The notes beneath the pieces were generated by a model that was not told the origin of the DNA, did no database searches, and saw nothing but the letters and a program-made list of their open reading frames with translations. DNA of 64,000 nt, taken from NCBI GenBank assembly GCA_028724905.1, contig JAQYTG010000001.1, positions 33,590 to 97,589 on the forward strand. Direction: 5' to 3'. This DNA comes from Actinomycetaceae bacterium (GTDB lineage: Bacteria > Actinomycetota > Actinomycetes > Actinomycetales > Actinomycetaceae). The position numbers were made by a program, and so were the translations under genes. Shown in pieces: positions 7,638 to 17,017 of this stretch (positions within the stretch are counted from its first letter, which is position 1; each line of letters begins with the position of its first letter).

Positions 7638-9473
7638 ATGAACGACGTTCGATACACGGTAGCAGGAACTCCCATCCGTGGCACTATTGTGGCTTTCGCA
7701 GGAGCTGACGGCAGCGTCGATCATCTCTGTTCGGAGCTGGCATTAGATTGGCAGATCGTCACGGTGGACACCCTGGGCGCAGGCAGCATCATCGACGTGG
7801 CGCCGCACAGCTGCCCTGCCTCATCTTCGGATTCGCACAATGCTCTGCCAGAGCCACGCAGGACAGAGCCGCCGCACAGGACAGAGCCGCATAGAGCCTC
7901 CCCCGAGCTGTACAGTAGCCCCCTCAAGCTAGGTCAAACCTCGCCGGATATATCCGCAGATGAGGTGGAGCGGGCACTGCACTTTGCCATTGCCCGAATC
8001 GAGCAAACACACGATCACGGCGTGGTGCTCATGGGGAGCGGGCGTGGAGCGGAACTCGCCGCACGGGTAGCACAGCGCATTCCGCAAGCCATCATCGCTC
8101 TCGTACTGGATTGTGCTCCCGCACGAGTTTTCAGCGTTCTTGGCACGACGGATGCTACTGCCGTCAAAACCGCTGCCACGACGAAGACCCCTATTGGCAC
8201 TCATGCCACCGATGCCGCCGCACTGGCGAGTTCAGACGCTCATTCAAGCCCTCATCCAGTCGCTTATTCAGACACCGACTCAGGAGTGACTCCTACCGCC
8301 ATTCCAACGGCCAGCTCTGCCGTCACCCCCGATTCTGCTCTCGTCAGCGAGGATCATCTCGATGCCGCCGCCGTCGTTCGTTTCCTTGATGCCGTATACC
8401 CCGAAAGCCGCGAGGCGCAGCCATACATCGAACCAGAGCTTCTGGATATTATTCGCCAGTCTCCCACTCCCGCCCACATCACGATTGGGCAGGCACGCGA
8501 ACGCTCCGAGCAGTTTTATCAGCCGGTGGAGTTACCGCAGGGCTTCAGTATGCGCATTCAGCAGCTCAGTTCGGATTCTTCGCGCAGCTTTGAGACCCGT
8601 CTTATCTGCGGGGAAGGAAACGTGGGAGCTGTGCTTTTCGTCGTCCACGGCGGAGGATACGTGGCTGGCACCGCCAAGGGTGAAGATATCCGATGCGTTG
8701 AGCTTATTCACGATTTTTCCGCGTACGTGTGGCCCGAGGGCGACGCTACATCAGACACGGCAGCAAAAACGTTCCTGAGCGTCACCCCAGACTACGCTTT
8801 AGCTCCTGAATTTCCACATCCGGCGGGGCTACGCGATACACTCACGGCTCTGCGATGGACGTTCGCAGAGTTTCCTCACCTGCCCGTGATCCTCTACGGA
8901 GATTCTGCCGGTTCGGGCATGATCCGCCAGCTCCTACACCACTTGGACGAGGGCGAGCTGGCCGCTATTTCCGGCGTGATAGCTTTAGAGCCTTGCCTGA
9001 GCCCGCGCATGGACACTGCATCTTTCGCCGCCTACCGAAACGCCCTCTCGTGGACGAAAGAATCGGCAGAAAATGCTTGGGAAGCCTACGGCATGACCGG
9101 AGCTCGCGCAGCCGTAGCTCGGCTGCGCGAAGCTGGCATGGATAGCGTCCGCGCAGCTGAGCAGGGCTATGGCCTGCCCACTCCCCCGATTGGCTCAGTC
9201 GGGCTGGAAGAGGTGGAGCCGCCAATCACTCATCTCAGCCCGAACTTCCCCGCTACGCTCATCGTGATCAATCCTGCAGATACGTTGCGCGATGAGGGTA
9301 TCGCCTGGTTTACGCACTTGGCTGATCTGGGGGCGAATGTACAAATTCACTCGTATCCAGGTACATTGCACGGCTGGTTATCAGCCAGTGGCACCCACAC
9401 CTGGGAACGGGTACGCCGCGATCTACGCCCATTCGTGGCAGAAGTGATTGCGCACCACGCTGCTCAGTCCTAG
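7638..9473 (+). CDS. Two-domain alpha/beta hydrolase with HSL-type esterase C-terminus
   Basis: 611-residue protein. Residues about 330-600 form a hormone-sensitive-lipase-type esterase: HGGG oxyanion motif at 337-340, nucleophile Ser423 in GDSAG, Asp548 (NPADTL) and His578 (LHGW). Residues about 1-160 resemble a second, decayed alpha/beta hydrolase half whose elbow reads MGSGRG (132-137), with Gly where the nucleophile is expected. A Ser/Thr/Ala/Pro-rich linker (about 165-235) joins the two. No signal peptide is seen. GAGG lies eight bases before the ATG. It faces the nan genes, so a sialate O-acetylesterase role is possible; that is inference only. Confidence 0.8.
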   Translation: MNDVRYTVAGTPIRGTIVAFAGADGSVDHLCSELALDWQIVTVDTLGAGSIIDVAPHSCPASSSDSHNALPEPRRTEPPHRTEPHRASPELYSSPLKLGQTSPDISADEVERALHFAIARIEQTHDHGVVLMGSGRGAELAARVAQRIPQAIIALVLDCAPARVFSVLGTTDATAVKTAATTKTPIGTHATDAAALASSDAHSSPHPVAYSDTDSGVTPTAIPTASSAVTPDSALVSEDHLDAAAVVRFLDAVYPESREAQPYIEPELLDIIRQSPTPAHITIGQARERSEQFYQPVELPQGFSMRIQQLSSDSSRSFETRLICGEGNVGAVLFVVHGGGYVAGTAKGEDIRCVELIHDFSAYVWPEGDATSDTAAKTFLSVTPDYALAPEFPHPAGLRDTLTALRWTFAEFPHLPVILYGDSAGSGMIRQLLHHLDEGELAAISGVIALEPCLSPRMDTASFAAYRNALSWTKESAENAWEAYGMTGARAAVARLREAGMDSVRAAEQGYGLPTPPIGSVGLEEVEPPITHLSPNFPATLIVINPADTLRDEGIAWFTHLADLGANVQIHSYPGTLHGWLSASGTHTWERVRRDLRPFVAEVIAHHAAQS

Positions 9474-9692
9474 CGATCGCGCAGCTCAAGTCCTAGAGTT
9501 TTCCTGCCTAGCTCGCGTAGCTTGGCAACTGGGCGAGCAACGCTTTCTGTACCGCCTCTCACTAGGAGCGGCCAGGCTTGACGCACCGCTATAGCCGCGC
9601 AGCGCACAACCCATACCGAGCACACTCAGGCTCGAAGTGCCGCAAGCAGCTGCAAGCGCACATAGGCCCGCCACAGAAGTGATTGCGCGTCA

Positions 9693-10376
9693 TTAGCGCT
9701 CCACAGCCGCCTTAAACCAGGTGGTGATGCTCGTAGGGTGAGTGATTGCCGTACCGACGACAACGGCGTAAGCGCCCGCATCCATCACTGCAGCTGCCTG
9801 CTCAGGGGTGTGCACTCGACCCTCGCAGATCACCGGCACGTCGGGGAATGCCGTCACCATCTCGGAGAGCAGTTCAATATCGGGGCCGTCAGTTTTTGGC
9901 CGATCTCCTGTGTATCCAGCGAGCGTGGTGGAGATGATATCCGTGCCAGCTTCAACGGCGCGTTGCGCATCCTCGAAGGAGCCACAGTCGGCCATCAAAA
10001 TGGCACCCTCGCTGTGCAGCTGTTCCACGGTTTCCCGATAGCTCAAACCGTCTGGACGAGGGCGCCCCGTAGCATCGAGCGCCACAATATCAGCGCCCGC
10101 CATCACGCAGGCACGCGCATGGCGCAGCGTGGGGGTGATAAACACTCCCTCATGCCCCTCTTTCCAGATTCCAATCACGGGAATCTCCACTCGGCCTTTG
10201 ATAGCCGCAATATCCGAAAGCCCCTGACACCGGATAGCTCCAGCTCCGCCGATCTCAGCTGCACGAGCCATCTGAGCCATCGTCTCTGGGGTGCGCAATG
10301 GCTCCCCAGGATACGCCTGGCATGAGACGATTAACGTCCCACGAATCGCATCAAGTACGTCACTCTTTATCGTCAT
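9693..10376 (-). CDS. nanE: N-acetylmannosamine-6-phosphate 2-epimerase
   Basis: 227-residue NanE-family TIM barrel that converts ManNAc-6-phosphate to GlcNAc-6-phosphate, the last step of the Neu5Ac pathway before amino-sugar catabolism. Family features seen are GAGAIRCQGLSDIAAIKG, the catalytic-Lys segment VIGIWKEGHEGVFITPT, and the phosphate-binding C-terminal AVVVGTAITHP. It is full length. It is the most downstream gene of the minus-strand sialic-acid cluster, about 200 bases after nanK. NagA/NagB, needed for the next steps, are not in this window. Confidence 0.95.
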   Translation of the reverse strand: MTIKSDVLDAIRGTLIVSCQAYPGEPLRTPETMAQMARAAEIGGAGAIRCQGLSDIAAIKGRVEIPVIGIWKEGHEGVFITPTLRHARACVMAGADIVALDATGRPRPDGLSYRETVEQLHSEGAILMADCGSFEDAQRAVEAGTDIISTTLAGYTGDRPKTDGPDIELLSEMVTAFPDVPVICEGRVHTPEQAAAVMDAGAYAVVVGTAITHPTSITTWFKAAVER

Positions 10377-10417
10377 CTTCTACCCTTATCTGGCTCTCAG
10401 CCCTCAAAATTATTTTG

Positions 10418-10500
10418 TTTCCCTTTAGCTTCAGTCTTGTTTCTCTTTAGCTTCAGGCCTTTTTCTCTGTCTCTAGTCTTTTATATCTCTAGGCCTTTAT
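10418..10500. repeat. 22-bp tandem repeat, purine-rich on the transcript strand
   Basis: Copies TTTC(C/T)CTTTAGCTTCAG at 10418-10439 and 10440-10461, plus a degenerate third copy, lie between nanK and nanE. The nan mRNA here would be purine-rich. Confidence 0.6.
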
Positions 10501-10580
10501 GTGCCGACGCACTGCACGAGCCGGCACCGCTCGCTGCACAGCTGATACCATTGCACGAGCCGACGCGCCGCACGAGACCG

Positions 10581-11540
10581 TTATGATGCGGTGACGCCAG
10601 CGAGGCGGAATGCTTCACGCGCAGCTCCGAGAAGCGCTGCGTTGTTTCCCAGCTGTGCACGGCGCAGATCCAGAGACTGCTCAAGGTAGGCCGGCAATAG
10701 TTCGCGCAGTCGCGTTTCCATCGCTTCCCACCACGCACTGCCGACTCTGGAGACTCCACCCCCGAGCACAATCACCTCAGGATCGAGCATCATCACATAC
10801 CAGCTCACCACTTCGCCAAGGCGACGCCCTAAAGCTCGCGTGACGTCAAGCGCCACCGGATCTCCCTCAGCGGCGAGATCCATCACGAGCTGTCTGCGTA
10901 CCTCATCGGTTGCTGCAGGGCCATTGGCCTGGCGATAAAAATTCACCATTGCTGGCCCAGCAGAGTTTTGCTCGAATTTTGCCGGTAACTGTCCGTCTTC
11001 CACCCGCGGCTCATCGGCAAATGAAATTCTCGCCATCCCGATCTCTCCAGCCATGTGGTGTGCGCCCTCCAGCACGGTGCCATCGAGGCAAAACGCGCAA
11101 CCAATACCTGTGCCCACGGCCACCATGAGCATGGAACGTGCATCTTTGGCTGCACCTATCCAAGATTCACCGACGGCGTGGGCATTGGCATCATTAATCA
11201 CCTTTATCGGCACTGCCTGCGCCCACTCCAAGCGTTCACGCAATCCGTGAACAATATCGGTTCCCACCCAGTTGAGGATCGTCCCCGACGAATGCACCAC
11301 CACTCCGCGCTCGGCGTCAATTGCTCCGGCAGCACCAATCCCGATCCCAGCAGGCACGTCGCCTAGCAGGTCGTACGCACGCCCAATGAGCTGTGCAAGC
11401 GTGTCGAGAATGGCATCTCGGCCAATCTGAGATGGCGTGGGGGCTGTGATCTTCTCGCTCAGCTGCTGCCCAGATGAACTGATCAAGGCCGCAGCCATTT
11501 TTGTTCCGCCGATATCGACGGCAATCGCCGTTGCTACCAC
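10581..11540 (-). CDS. nanK: N-acetylmannosamine kinase, ROK family
   Basis: 319-residue ROK-family sugar kinase that phosphorylates ManNAc. It has the ATP-binding DIGGTK near the N-terminus, catalytic Asp in INDANAHAVGES, and the MAGEIGM segment. The Cys-rich zinc motif common in ROK proteins (CxCGxxGCxE) is absent; that region reads DEPRVEDGQLPAKFEQ. I chose the GTG at 11540 because AAAGGAG lies five bases upstream and the resulting protein begins VATAIAVDIGGTK. It lies between nanA and nanE, which fixes the likely substrate. Confidence 0.9.
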   Translation of the reverse strand: MVATAIAVDIGGTKMAAALISSSGQQLSEKITAPTPSQIGRDAILDTLAQLIGRAYDLLGDVPAGIGIGAAGAIDAERGVVVHSSGTILNWVGTDIVHGLRERLEWAQAVPIKVINDANAHAVGESWIGAAKDARSMLMVAVGTGIGCAFCLDGTVLEGAHHMAGEIGMARISFADEPRVEDGQLPAKFEQNSAGPAMVNFYRQANGPAATDEVRRQLVMDLAAEGDPVALDVTRALGRRLGEVVSWYVMMLDPEVIVLGGGVSRVGSAWWEAMETRLRELLPAYLEQSLDLRRAQLGNNAALLGAAREAFRLAGVTAS

Positions 11541-11909
11541 TGGCACTCCTTTTCGTGATCGTTCATGATCATTCGTAATCATTGGATCGTCTGATTGTTT
11601 GTTCGTTGCAACGGCGGCAGTGCGTGTGTGCGAATGCCGTCATATTCGTGCGTACTGCCGCCATGCGTGAGTGCAGATGTCCTCACGCGCACCCAGATTG
11701 TGCACCGATTGCGCCCCAAAACCGGCGCGGGCGTCCACAAGGCTTTATCGAGCAAACGAGTTTTTATATCGAGCGCGAGCTGTATCGGCCGCATATACGC
11801 GGCCGCACCAGCAGCTCTAGCCCCAGCAAGGCCAGAGTTGCCAGCACGCAAACTAGTGAAACCAGCCAGCTTTTATCAGCCGCGCGGGCGCACGTGGCAC
11901 CAACTTTTA
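11541..11909. other. nanA-nanK intercistronic region with hairpin
   Basis: No gene seen in this 369-base gap. A perfect 7-bp inverted repeat CGGCCGC/GCGGCCG (11786-11792, 11799-11805) with a 6-nt loop lies downstream of nanA. It has no T tract and may be an mRNA stability element or weak terminator. Confidence 0.5.
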
Positions 11910-12824
11910 TCAGCTCAGCAGGCCGACTTTGCGCAGCACGCTAGCGACGTGCTCCACGTTCTCGCCCGTCAGCGCAGCCACCGGACGCGGCATCTCGTTC
12001 GTGTCAAATACACCCAGCAGCTGCAGCGCAGTCTTGAATGAGCCGATGCCAGCTCCGAAGCCTTGCACTCCCGTCACCTGCACAATAGTCATCAAATCAG
12101 CGAGGCGATCCTGCTCTTTACGCACGGCCTCCCAATCCCCTGCCTGGAATGCGTCCCATTGACGCACATAGCCGGTGGGATCCACGTTGCCCAGCCCTGG
12201 CACGCAGCCATCTGCGCCGCTCATATAGGCTCCATCTACCACTACTTCATGGCCGGTGAGTAGCTGTAGCGGATGGCCAGCTTCCTCGTTGAGTCGAGTG
12301 AGGAATCGGAAGCCAACGTCGTCACCAGAGGAATCTTTCACGCCCTGCAGCACACCTGCTTTGGCCAAATCAATAATCAGATCATTGGGTAGTTTCCAGT
12401 GCACGCACACGGGAATGTCGTAAGCCCAAATTGGCAGTTCGGTGGCTTCGCGCAGCAACTCGAAGTGCTTGCGAATCTCAGTCACTCCCTGCAGCGCATA
12501 GAACGGGGCAGTGGCCACCACAGCATCCACCCCAATTTCTTCGGCCTGCCGGATATGTTCGATCACGCGATCAGTCTCGGTGTCGATCACGCCAGCCAGA
12601 ATCGGGATACGCCCAGCCACGATGCGTTTCGTCTCGCGCAGAATTTTTTCTCGGCGATCACTGGTAGAAAACACCACTTCCCCGCTTGAGCCGAGTGCAA
12701 ATAAGCCATGAATGCCGGCTTCGATCATGCGGTTGATATGGCGCTCAAGCGAAGGCACATCGAGCTCACCGTTTTTGAGTGGAATGGATAGCGGCGGAAC
12801 TACGCCGCGAATTGGCTTAGCCAT
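11910..12824 (-). CDS. nanA: N-acetylneuraminate lyase (DHDPS family)
   Basis: 304-residue class I aldolase of the DHDPS/NAL family. It cleaves Neu5Ac to ManNAc and pyruvate. The carboxylate-binding motif GSSGE is at 45-49, the catalytic Tyr135 in WAYDIP and the Schiff-base Lys163 in GVKDSSGD. The lyase assignment over dihydrodipicolinate synthase rests mainly on context: it is followed by nanK and nanE and preceded by a sialic-acid-type transporter. AAAGGAG lies upstream of the ATG with a long spacer. No truncation is seen. Confidence 0.92.
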   Translation of the reverse strand: MAKPIRGVVPPLSIPLKNGELDVPSLERHINRMIEAGIHGLFALGSSGEVVFSTSDRREKILRETKRIVAGRIPILAGVIDTETDRVIEHIRQAEEIGVDAVVATAPFYALQGVTEIRKHFELLREATELPIWAYDIPVCVHWKLPNDLIIDLAKAGVLQGVKDSSGDDVGFRFLTRLNEEAGHPLQLLTGHEVVVDGAYMSGADGCVPGLGNVDPTGYVRQWDAFQAGDWEAVRKEQDRLADLMTIVQVTGVQGFGAGIGSFKTALQLLGVFDTNEMPRPVAALTGENVEHVASVLRKVGLLS

Positions 12825-12991
12825 TATTTATTCTCTCCTTTAGAGAAGCGTTGTGTATCTGTGACGACGGCACGCACATATAATGTGATGCACGTTTCGT
12901 CTGCCGCGAGTTGCGTGCAATGCGAGGCGCGCCCAGTGCGCAGCCTGCGCTATGCATCAGCAGCGCGCATCGCTGTCACGCTGATTGTTCC

Positions 12992-13840
12992 TCAGCTGAG
13001 GTTTGGATGAAGCAAGCTCGGAGCTGCCCCCAGGAGCTTGCGGGTATAAGGATCTTGCGGGTTGCTGAGCAGCTCGTGTGCAGGGCCTTCTTCCACCACC
13101 ACACCTTTATTCATCACGGCAATACGATCTGAGATGTAACGCACGGTCTGAATATCGTGGGAGATAAATACCATGGCTAGACCCAGCTCTTCGCGCAGAT
13201 CACTCAAAAGGTTGAGGATCTGGGCACGCACCGAGACGTCGAGTGCAGAGGTCGGTTCATCGGCAATAATGGCTTTCGGCCCGAGCGAGAGGGCGCGGGC
13301 AATGGCCACGCGCTGGCGCTGCCCGCCCGAGAGCTGCCCGGGCAGAGCGCCCAGAGCTGAAAGCGGTAAACCCACCAGCCCGAGCAGCTCCCGAACCCGC
13401 TTTTCGCGGGAGGCTTCATCGCCGATTTTGTGCACCCGAAGCGGGTCTGCGAGCTGATCTTGTACCGTCATACGCGGGTTCAGCGCGGTGGCAGGATCCT
13501 GGAAGACCACGGATACTACCTTGCCGATGTGACGGCGATCCTCAGCGGTTCGCTTCGTCACGTCTTTGCCCATGAAATAGACTTTGCCTTTCGTGGCCAC
13601 CTGGAGGCCGCACATCACGTTGGCGGTCGTCGATTTCCCGCAGCCCGATTCGCCCACAATACCGAGCACTTTGCCAGGCATAATTTTCATATCTACGCCG
13701 CGCACAGCGTGCACATGATTGGGCTTGAAAATGGAACCGGTACGAGCTTTGAAAGTGACCTCTACCCCTTTCAACTCAATAATCGGCATATCTGGATCCG
13801 CAACTAGCGCATTTGGCGCGATCGTCGTCTCTTCTGCCAC
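12992..13840 (-). CDS. ABC transporter ATPase, OppF-like (sialic acid)
   Basis: 282-residue ATPase with Walker A GESGCGKST, signature LSGGQRQR, Walker B IIADEPTSALD and an oligopeptide-type C-terminal extension (NPQDPYTRKLL). I chose the GTG at 13840: AAAGGAGG lies seven bases upstream, whereas the TTG at 13846 would have almost no spacer. It starts two bases after the stop of the permease-ATPase fusion gene. With that gene it provides the two ATPase subunits of an Opp/SatABCD-type importer; sialic acid as substrate is inferred from nanA-K-E downstream. Confidence 0.9.
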   Translation of the reverse strand: MAEETTIAPNALVADPDMPIIELKGVEVTFKARTGSIFKPNHVHAVRGVDMKIMPGKVLGIVGESGCGKSTTANVMCGLQVATKGKVYFMGKDVTKRTAEDRRHIGKVVSVVFQDPATALNPRMTVQDQLADPLRVHKIGDEASREKRVRELLGLVGLPLSALGALPGQLSGGQRQRVAIARALSLGPKAIIADEPTSALDVSVRAQILNLLSDLREELGLAMVFISHDIQTVRYISDRIAVMNKGVVVEEGPAHELLSNPQDPYTRKLLGAAPSLLHPNLS

Positions 13841-13842
13841 GA

Positions 13843-15903
13843 TCAAGCCTCCTTTCCTGCCGGTACGTAGCGGGGTGCACGCTGGTAGACGCCCTCCTTG
13901 GTGGGCAGTGCAGCATAGACGTGCTCCGGCCCCACGAGCTCAAATTCCAGCGGAATATCGGCGCCGTAATCTGGGTGCGATGAGCGCGGTGCGAAGCGAT
14001 CTCCAACTGGGAAATCTTTCGGGCTGGGCACCGTGCCAGGAACCTGGTGGAGCCGTCCGGAGCCGGATTCGATCGAGAGCACAGCGCCAAGTAGGCCGCG
14101 CGTATATTCGTGTGTCGGATGCTCCAGGAGTTCACTCGTCGGAGCTTGCTCCACTACTTGCCCTGCATACATCACGGTAATCTTGTGTGCTACTTCGGCC
14201 ACGAGTGCGAGATCATGGCTCACGAACACCATGGCAAATCCCAGCTTCTCACGTAGATCATTGAGCAGTGCGATCACCTGTTTCTGTACCGTGACGTCGA
14301 GCGCCGTCGTCGGCTCATCGGCGATCACCAGCTTAGGATCACGGGTGAGTGCCATAGCGATCAAGACTCGCTGACGCTGCCCGCCAGAGAGCTCGTGTGG
14401 ATAGGATTCCAGCGTACGCTTCGGATCCAAGCCTACGAGTTCCAAGAGCTCCTCAGCGCTGCGAGTACCCCCACGCCTCGTGAGCTGCTTCATCTGGGCT
14501 TTAATGAGCATCGCCGGATTGAGTGAGCTCAACGCATCCTGATAGATCATAGCCATTTCATTGCCCAGAAGTGCCTGGCGCTCCTTGGCTGGCATCGTGA
14601 GCAGATTTTTGCCCTGGTAGAGAATTTCTCCCTCAAACTGCGCACGTGGATCAATCAAACCCATAATTGTGAGTGCCGTGATCGACTTACCGCAGCCGGA
14701 TTCACCTACCAAGCCCATCGTCTCGCCCGGGCGAACCGTGAAACTCACTTTATCCACCACGTTTACATCACCGTGACGTGGGAACTTGATGCTGAGGTTT
14801 TTCACTTCGAGCAGCGGCGCCTCGCCTGTAAACTGGGAATCATCGAAGCGATCCGTGCGCCGAGATTCCACACTCTTCAGAGCATCGAGACGAGCCTGTA
14901 GTGACGCCGCCTGCTCCTTATAAGCACGGCGCGGATCGAGAAGCAGCGCGTCTGCTTCGCGGTCTGCCGTATTTTGCTCCACTTTCACGGGAGCCGAAGC
15001 TGGAGCCGCCACCATCGCATCGGTAATACCCTCCGAGAGGATATTGAGGCACAGCACGGTGATCATAATCAACAGCCCTGGGAAGAGCGCCGTCCACCAT
15101 GCACCGAGGATAATAGAGCCATTGGAGGAAGCATCTGAGAGGACGTTACCCCAGGTGGGCACCATCGTGGATTGCAGACCAGAACCAATAAAGGTCAAAG
15201 ACGCCTCCAAGATGATCGCGTCGGCCACCAGCACCGTTGCAAAGACGAGCACTGGAGCTGCAGTATTGCGAATCACGTGTTTCACCAGAATCCAGGGGGC
15301 GCGAGCACCGGAGACGATGACGGCACGCACGTAGTCTTCTCCGTATGCAGCCATTACGTTGGCGCGCACGATACGAGCCAACTGCGGAGTGTAGACGAAT
15401 GCGAGGGAGAAGATAATGACGACCACCAGGCCAATCCGGTTGCCTTTCGAAATGCCACTGAATACGAGCACCGTTACAGCAGCCATAGCAATACCTGGCA
15501 CTGCCATGATCACATCGAGAATACGCATAATCACTTCAGACAATGATTTACGCACAACAGCAGCAATAGCTCCGATGACAGAGCCCCCAATTAGTGCGAC
15601 AAGAGTGGCGAATAAACCGATTGCCATGGAGAAGCGTCCGCCGTAAAGCAAACGCGACAAAATATCACGTCCTGCATAGTCGGTGCCGAAAATGTGTTCG
15701 CCGCTAGGCGGAGCTTCGATTGCATCGGTAAACACTCGTTCAGGTTGATATGGCGCAATAAGAGGGGCGGCAAAAGAAAGTATCACTAAAAGGACAATGA
15801 CCACTATCGAAATTCTCGCGCCGATACTCATGTTGCGCACTCGAGAGAATCGAGCACGAGGTTTAATCACGATGTCTAGCTTTTCTTTTTTCGTTTTCAT
15901 CAT
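13843..15903 (-). CDS. Fused ABC permease-ATPase (SatC-like)
   Basis: 686-residue fusion. Residues about 25-295 are an OppC-type permease with an N-terminal membrane segment, FGTDYAGRDILSR and an EAA loop near 199-213. A linker (about 300-360) leads to an OppD-type ATPase with Walker A GESGCGKS (400-407), LSGGQRQR and IADEPTTALD. Such a permease-ATPase fusion is a known feature of the SatABCD sialic-acid transporter of Haemophilus ducreyi and related Opp-type systems, which supports the sialic-acid assignment. The gene begins two bases after the preceding permease gene and runs into the second ATPase. Confidence 0.9.
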   Translation of the reverse strand: MMKTKKEKLDIVIKPRARFSRVRNMSIGARISIVVIVLLVILSFAAPLIAPYQPERVFTDAIEAPPSGEHIFGTDYAGRDILSRLLYGGRFSMAIGLFATLVALIGGSVIGAIAAVVRKSLSEVIMRILDVIMAVPGIAMAAVTVLVFSGISKGNRIGLVVVIIFSLAFVYTPQLARIVRANVMAAYGEDYVRAVIVSGARAPWILVKHVIRNTAAPVLVFATVLVADAIILEASLTFIGSGLQSTMVPTWGNVLSDASSNGSIILGAWWTALFPGLLIMITVLCLNILSEGITDAMVAAPASAPVKVEQNTADREADALLLDPRRAYKEQAASLQARLDALKSVESRRTDRFDDSQFTGEAPLLEVKNLSIKFPRHGDVNVVDKVSFTVRPGETMGLVGESGCGKSITALTIMGLIDPRAQFEGEILYQGKNLLTMPAKERQALLGNEMAMIYQDALSSLNPAMLIKAQMKQLTRRGGTRSAEELLELVGLDPKRTLESYPHELSGGQRQRVLIAMALTRDPKLVIADEPTTALDVTVQKQVIALLNDLREKLGFAMVFVSHDLALVAEVAHKITVMYAGQVVEQAPTSELLEHPTHEYTRGLLGAVLSIESGSGRLHQVPGTVPSPKDFPVGDRFAPRSSHPDYGADIPLEFELVGPEHVYAALPTKEGVYQRAPRYVPAGKEA

Positions 15904-15905
15904 AA

Positions 15906-16886
15906 TTACACCGACCTAATACGCGGGTTGATGAGCAGGTAGAGCATATCCACGATAATGTTCACCACGATAAATGCAAGTGCCACCACAAGCGCAGCAG
16001 CTTGCACCACTTCCACATAGTTACTCTTCACACCATCGACCAGCACTTTACCCATACCGTTGAGACCGAAAATAATCTCAATCACGACAGCGCCACCCAT
16101 CAGATACCCCACGCGCAGGCCAAGAACGGTGACGGGGGTAATCAACGCATTGCGCAACACATTGCGTCCGATCACGACAGGGCGAGGGATGCCAGCGCCA
16201 ATTGCAGTACGCACATAATCACGATCAAGTTCTTCTACCACGGATGTGCGTACCACGCGCGTCATCTGCCCAATCACTGGGGTTGCCAGAGCAATAGCTG
16301 GTAGGAAAAGGCGAAGTGTCCACCCTCCGATGTCTTCTGAGAACTTTGGTAGTGCTCCAGCAACTGGCACGCCTGGAAGGAAATTCAAACCGAGCAATAC
16401 GAGCATTGCAGCGAGCCAGAAAGACGGAGTGCCAATAAAAATCACGGAGAGCACGCGAATAATCTGATCTGGCCAACGATCACGATAAATAGCAGCAATC
16501 ACGCCTAGTGGGAAAGCAAAGATAACTGCGATTACCAAGCCGTATGCTGTGAGTTGCAAGGTGACGGGAAGAGCTGCAGCAATCAAATCAATAATTGGCG
16601 AACCAACACCCACGCCATAGTTACCGAAGTCTCCAACTATAAGCCCCGTGATGTAATTCCAATAACGAATCAGCACCGGAATCGGGGTCCCATCCGGGTA
16701 GGCGTAGCCGTGAGAAATACGGTATGCCGTGACCTGCGCCTGATCAGAAGCATTATCGCCCAAAGCCATCCATGCTGGATCAATAGGGCTCAACTCCATC
16801 AAGAAGAAGACGAGTGCCGTCACCCCGATTGCCATCAGCGGCAAAGCAATCAAACGCCGGCCAATCAATCTTATCAAGTTGTTCAT
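15906..16886 (-). CDS. ABC transporter permease, OppB-like (sialic acid)
   Basis: 326-residue integral membrane permease with an N-terminal membrane segment (LIALPLMAIGVTALVFFL), several more hydrophobic segments and the conserved EAA-type loop around TAIGAGIPRPVVIGRNVLRN. AAGGAGATGTTCT precedes the ATG. It pairs with the permease half of the adjacent fusion protein. A strong hairpin (16929-16966) separates it from the binding-protein gene upstream, so it may be expressed below the level of the binding protein. Confidence 0.9.
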   Translation of the reverse strand: MNNLIRLIGRRLIALPLMAIGVTALVFFLMELSPIDPAWMALGDNASDQAQVTAYRISHGYAYPDGTPIPVLIRYWNYITGLIVGDFGNYGVGVGSPIIDLIAAALPVTLQLTAYGLVIAVIFAFPLGVIAAIYRDRWPDQIIRVLSVIFIGTPSFWLAAMLVLLGLNFLPGVPVAGALPKFSEDIGGWTLRLFLPAIALATPVIGQMTRVVRTSVVEELDRDYVRTAIGAGIPRPVVIGRNVLRNALITPVTVLGLRVGYLMGGAVVIEIIFGLNGMGKVLVDGVKSNYVEVVQAAALVVALAFIVVNIIVDMLYLLINPRIRSV

Positions 16887-16928
16887 AGAACATCTCCTTA
16901 CTCGCTAGCCACTTCGCAAGGAATGACA

Positions 16929-16966
16929 GGGGGTGGTGCTTACTCTGTAAAGTAAGCACCACCCCC
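16929..16966 (-). terminator. Strong intercistronic hairpin after binding-protein gene
   Basis: Perfect 16-bp stem, arms 16929-16944 and 16951-16966 (starting GGGGGTGGTGCTTACT), with a 6-nt loop. There is no T tract on the minus strand, so partial attenuation or 3'-end protection of the upstream message is more likely than full termination. Confidence 0.6.
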
Positions 16967-17017
16967 CACGCCAATTAATTTAACGAAATGTGATTAACGA
17001 GTTTTACTTCGTTGAAC

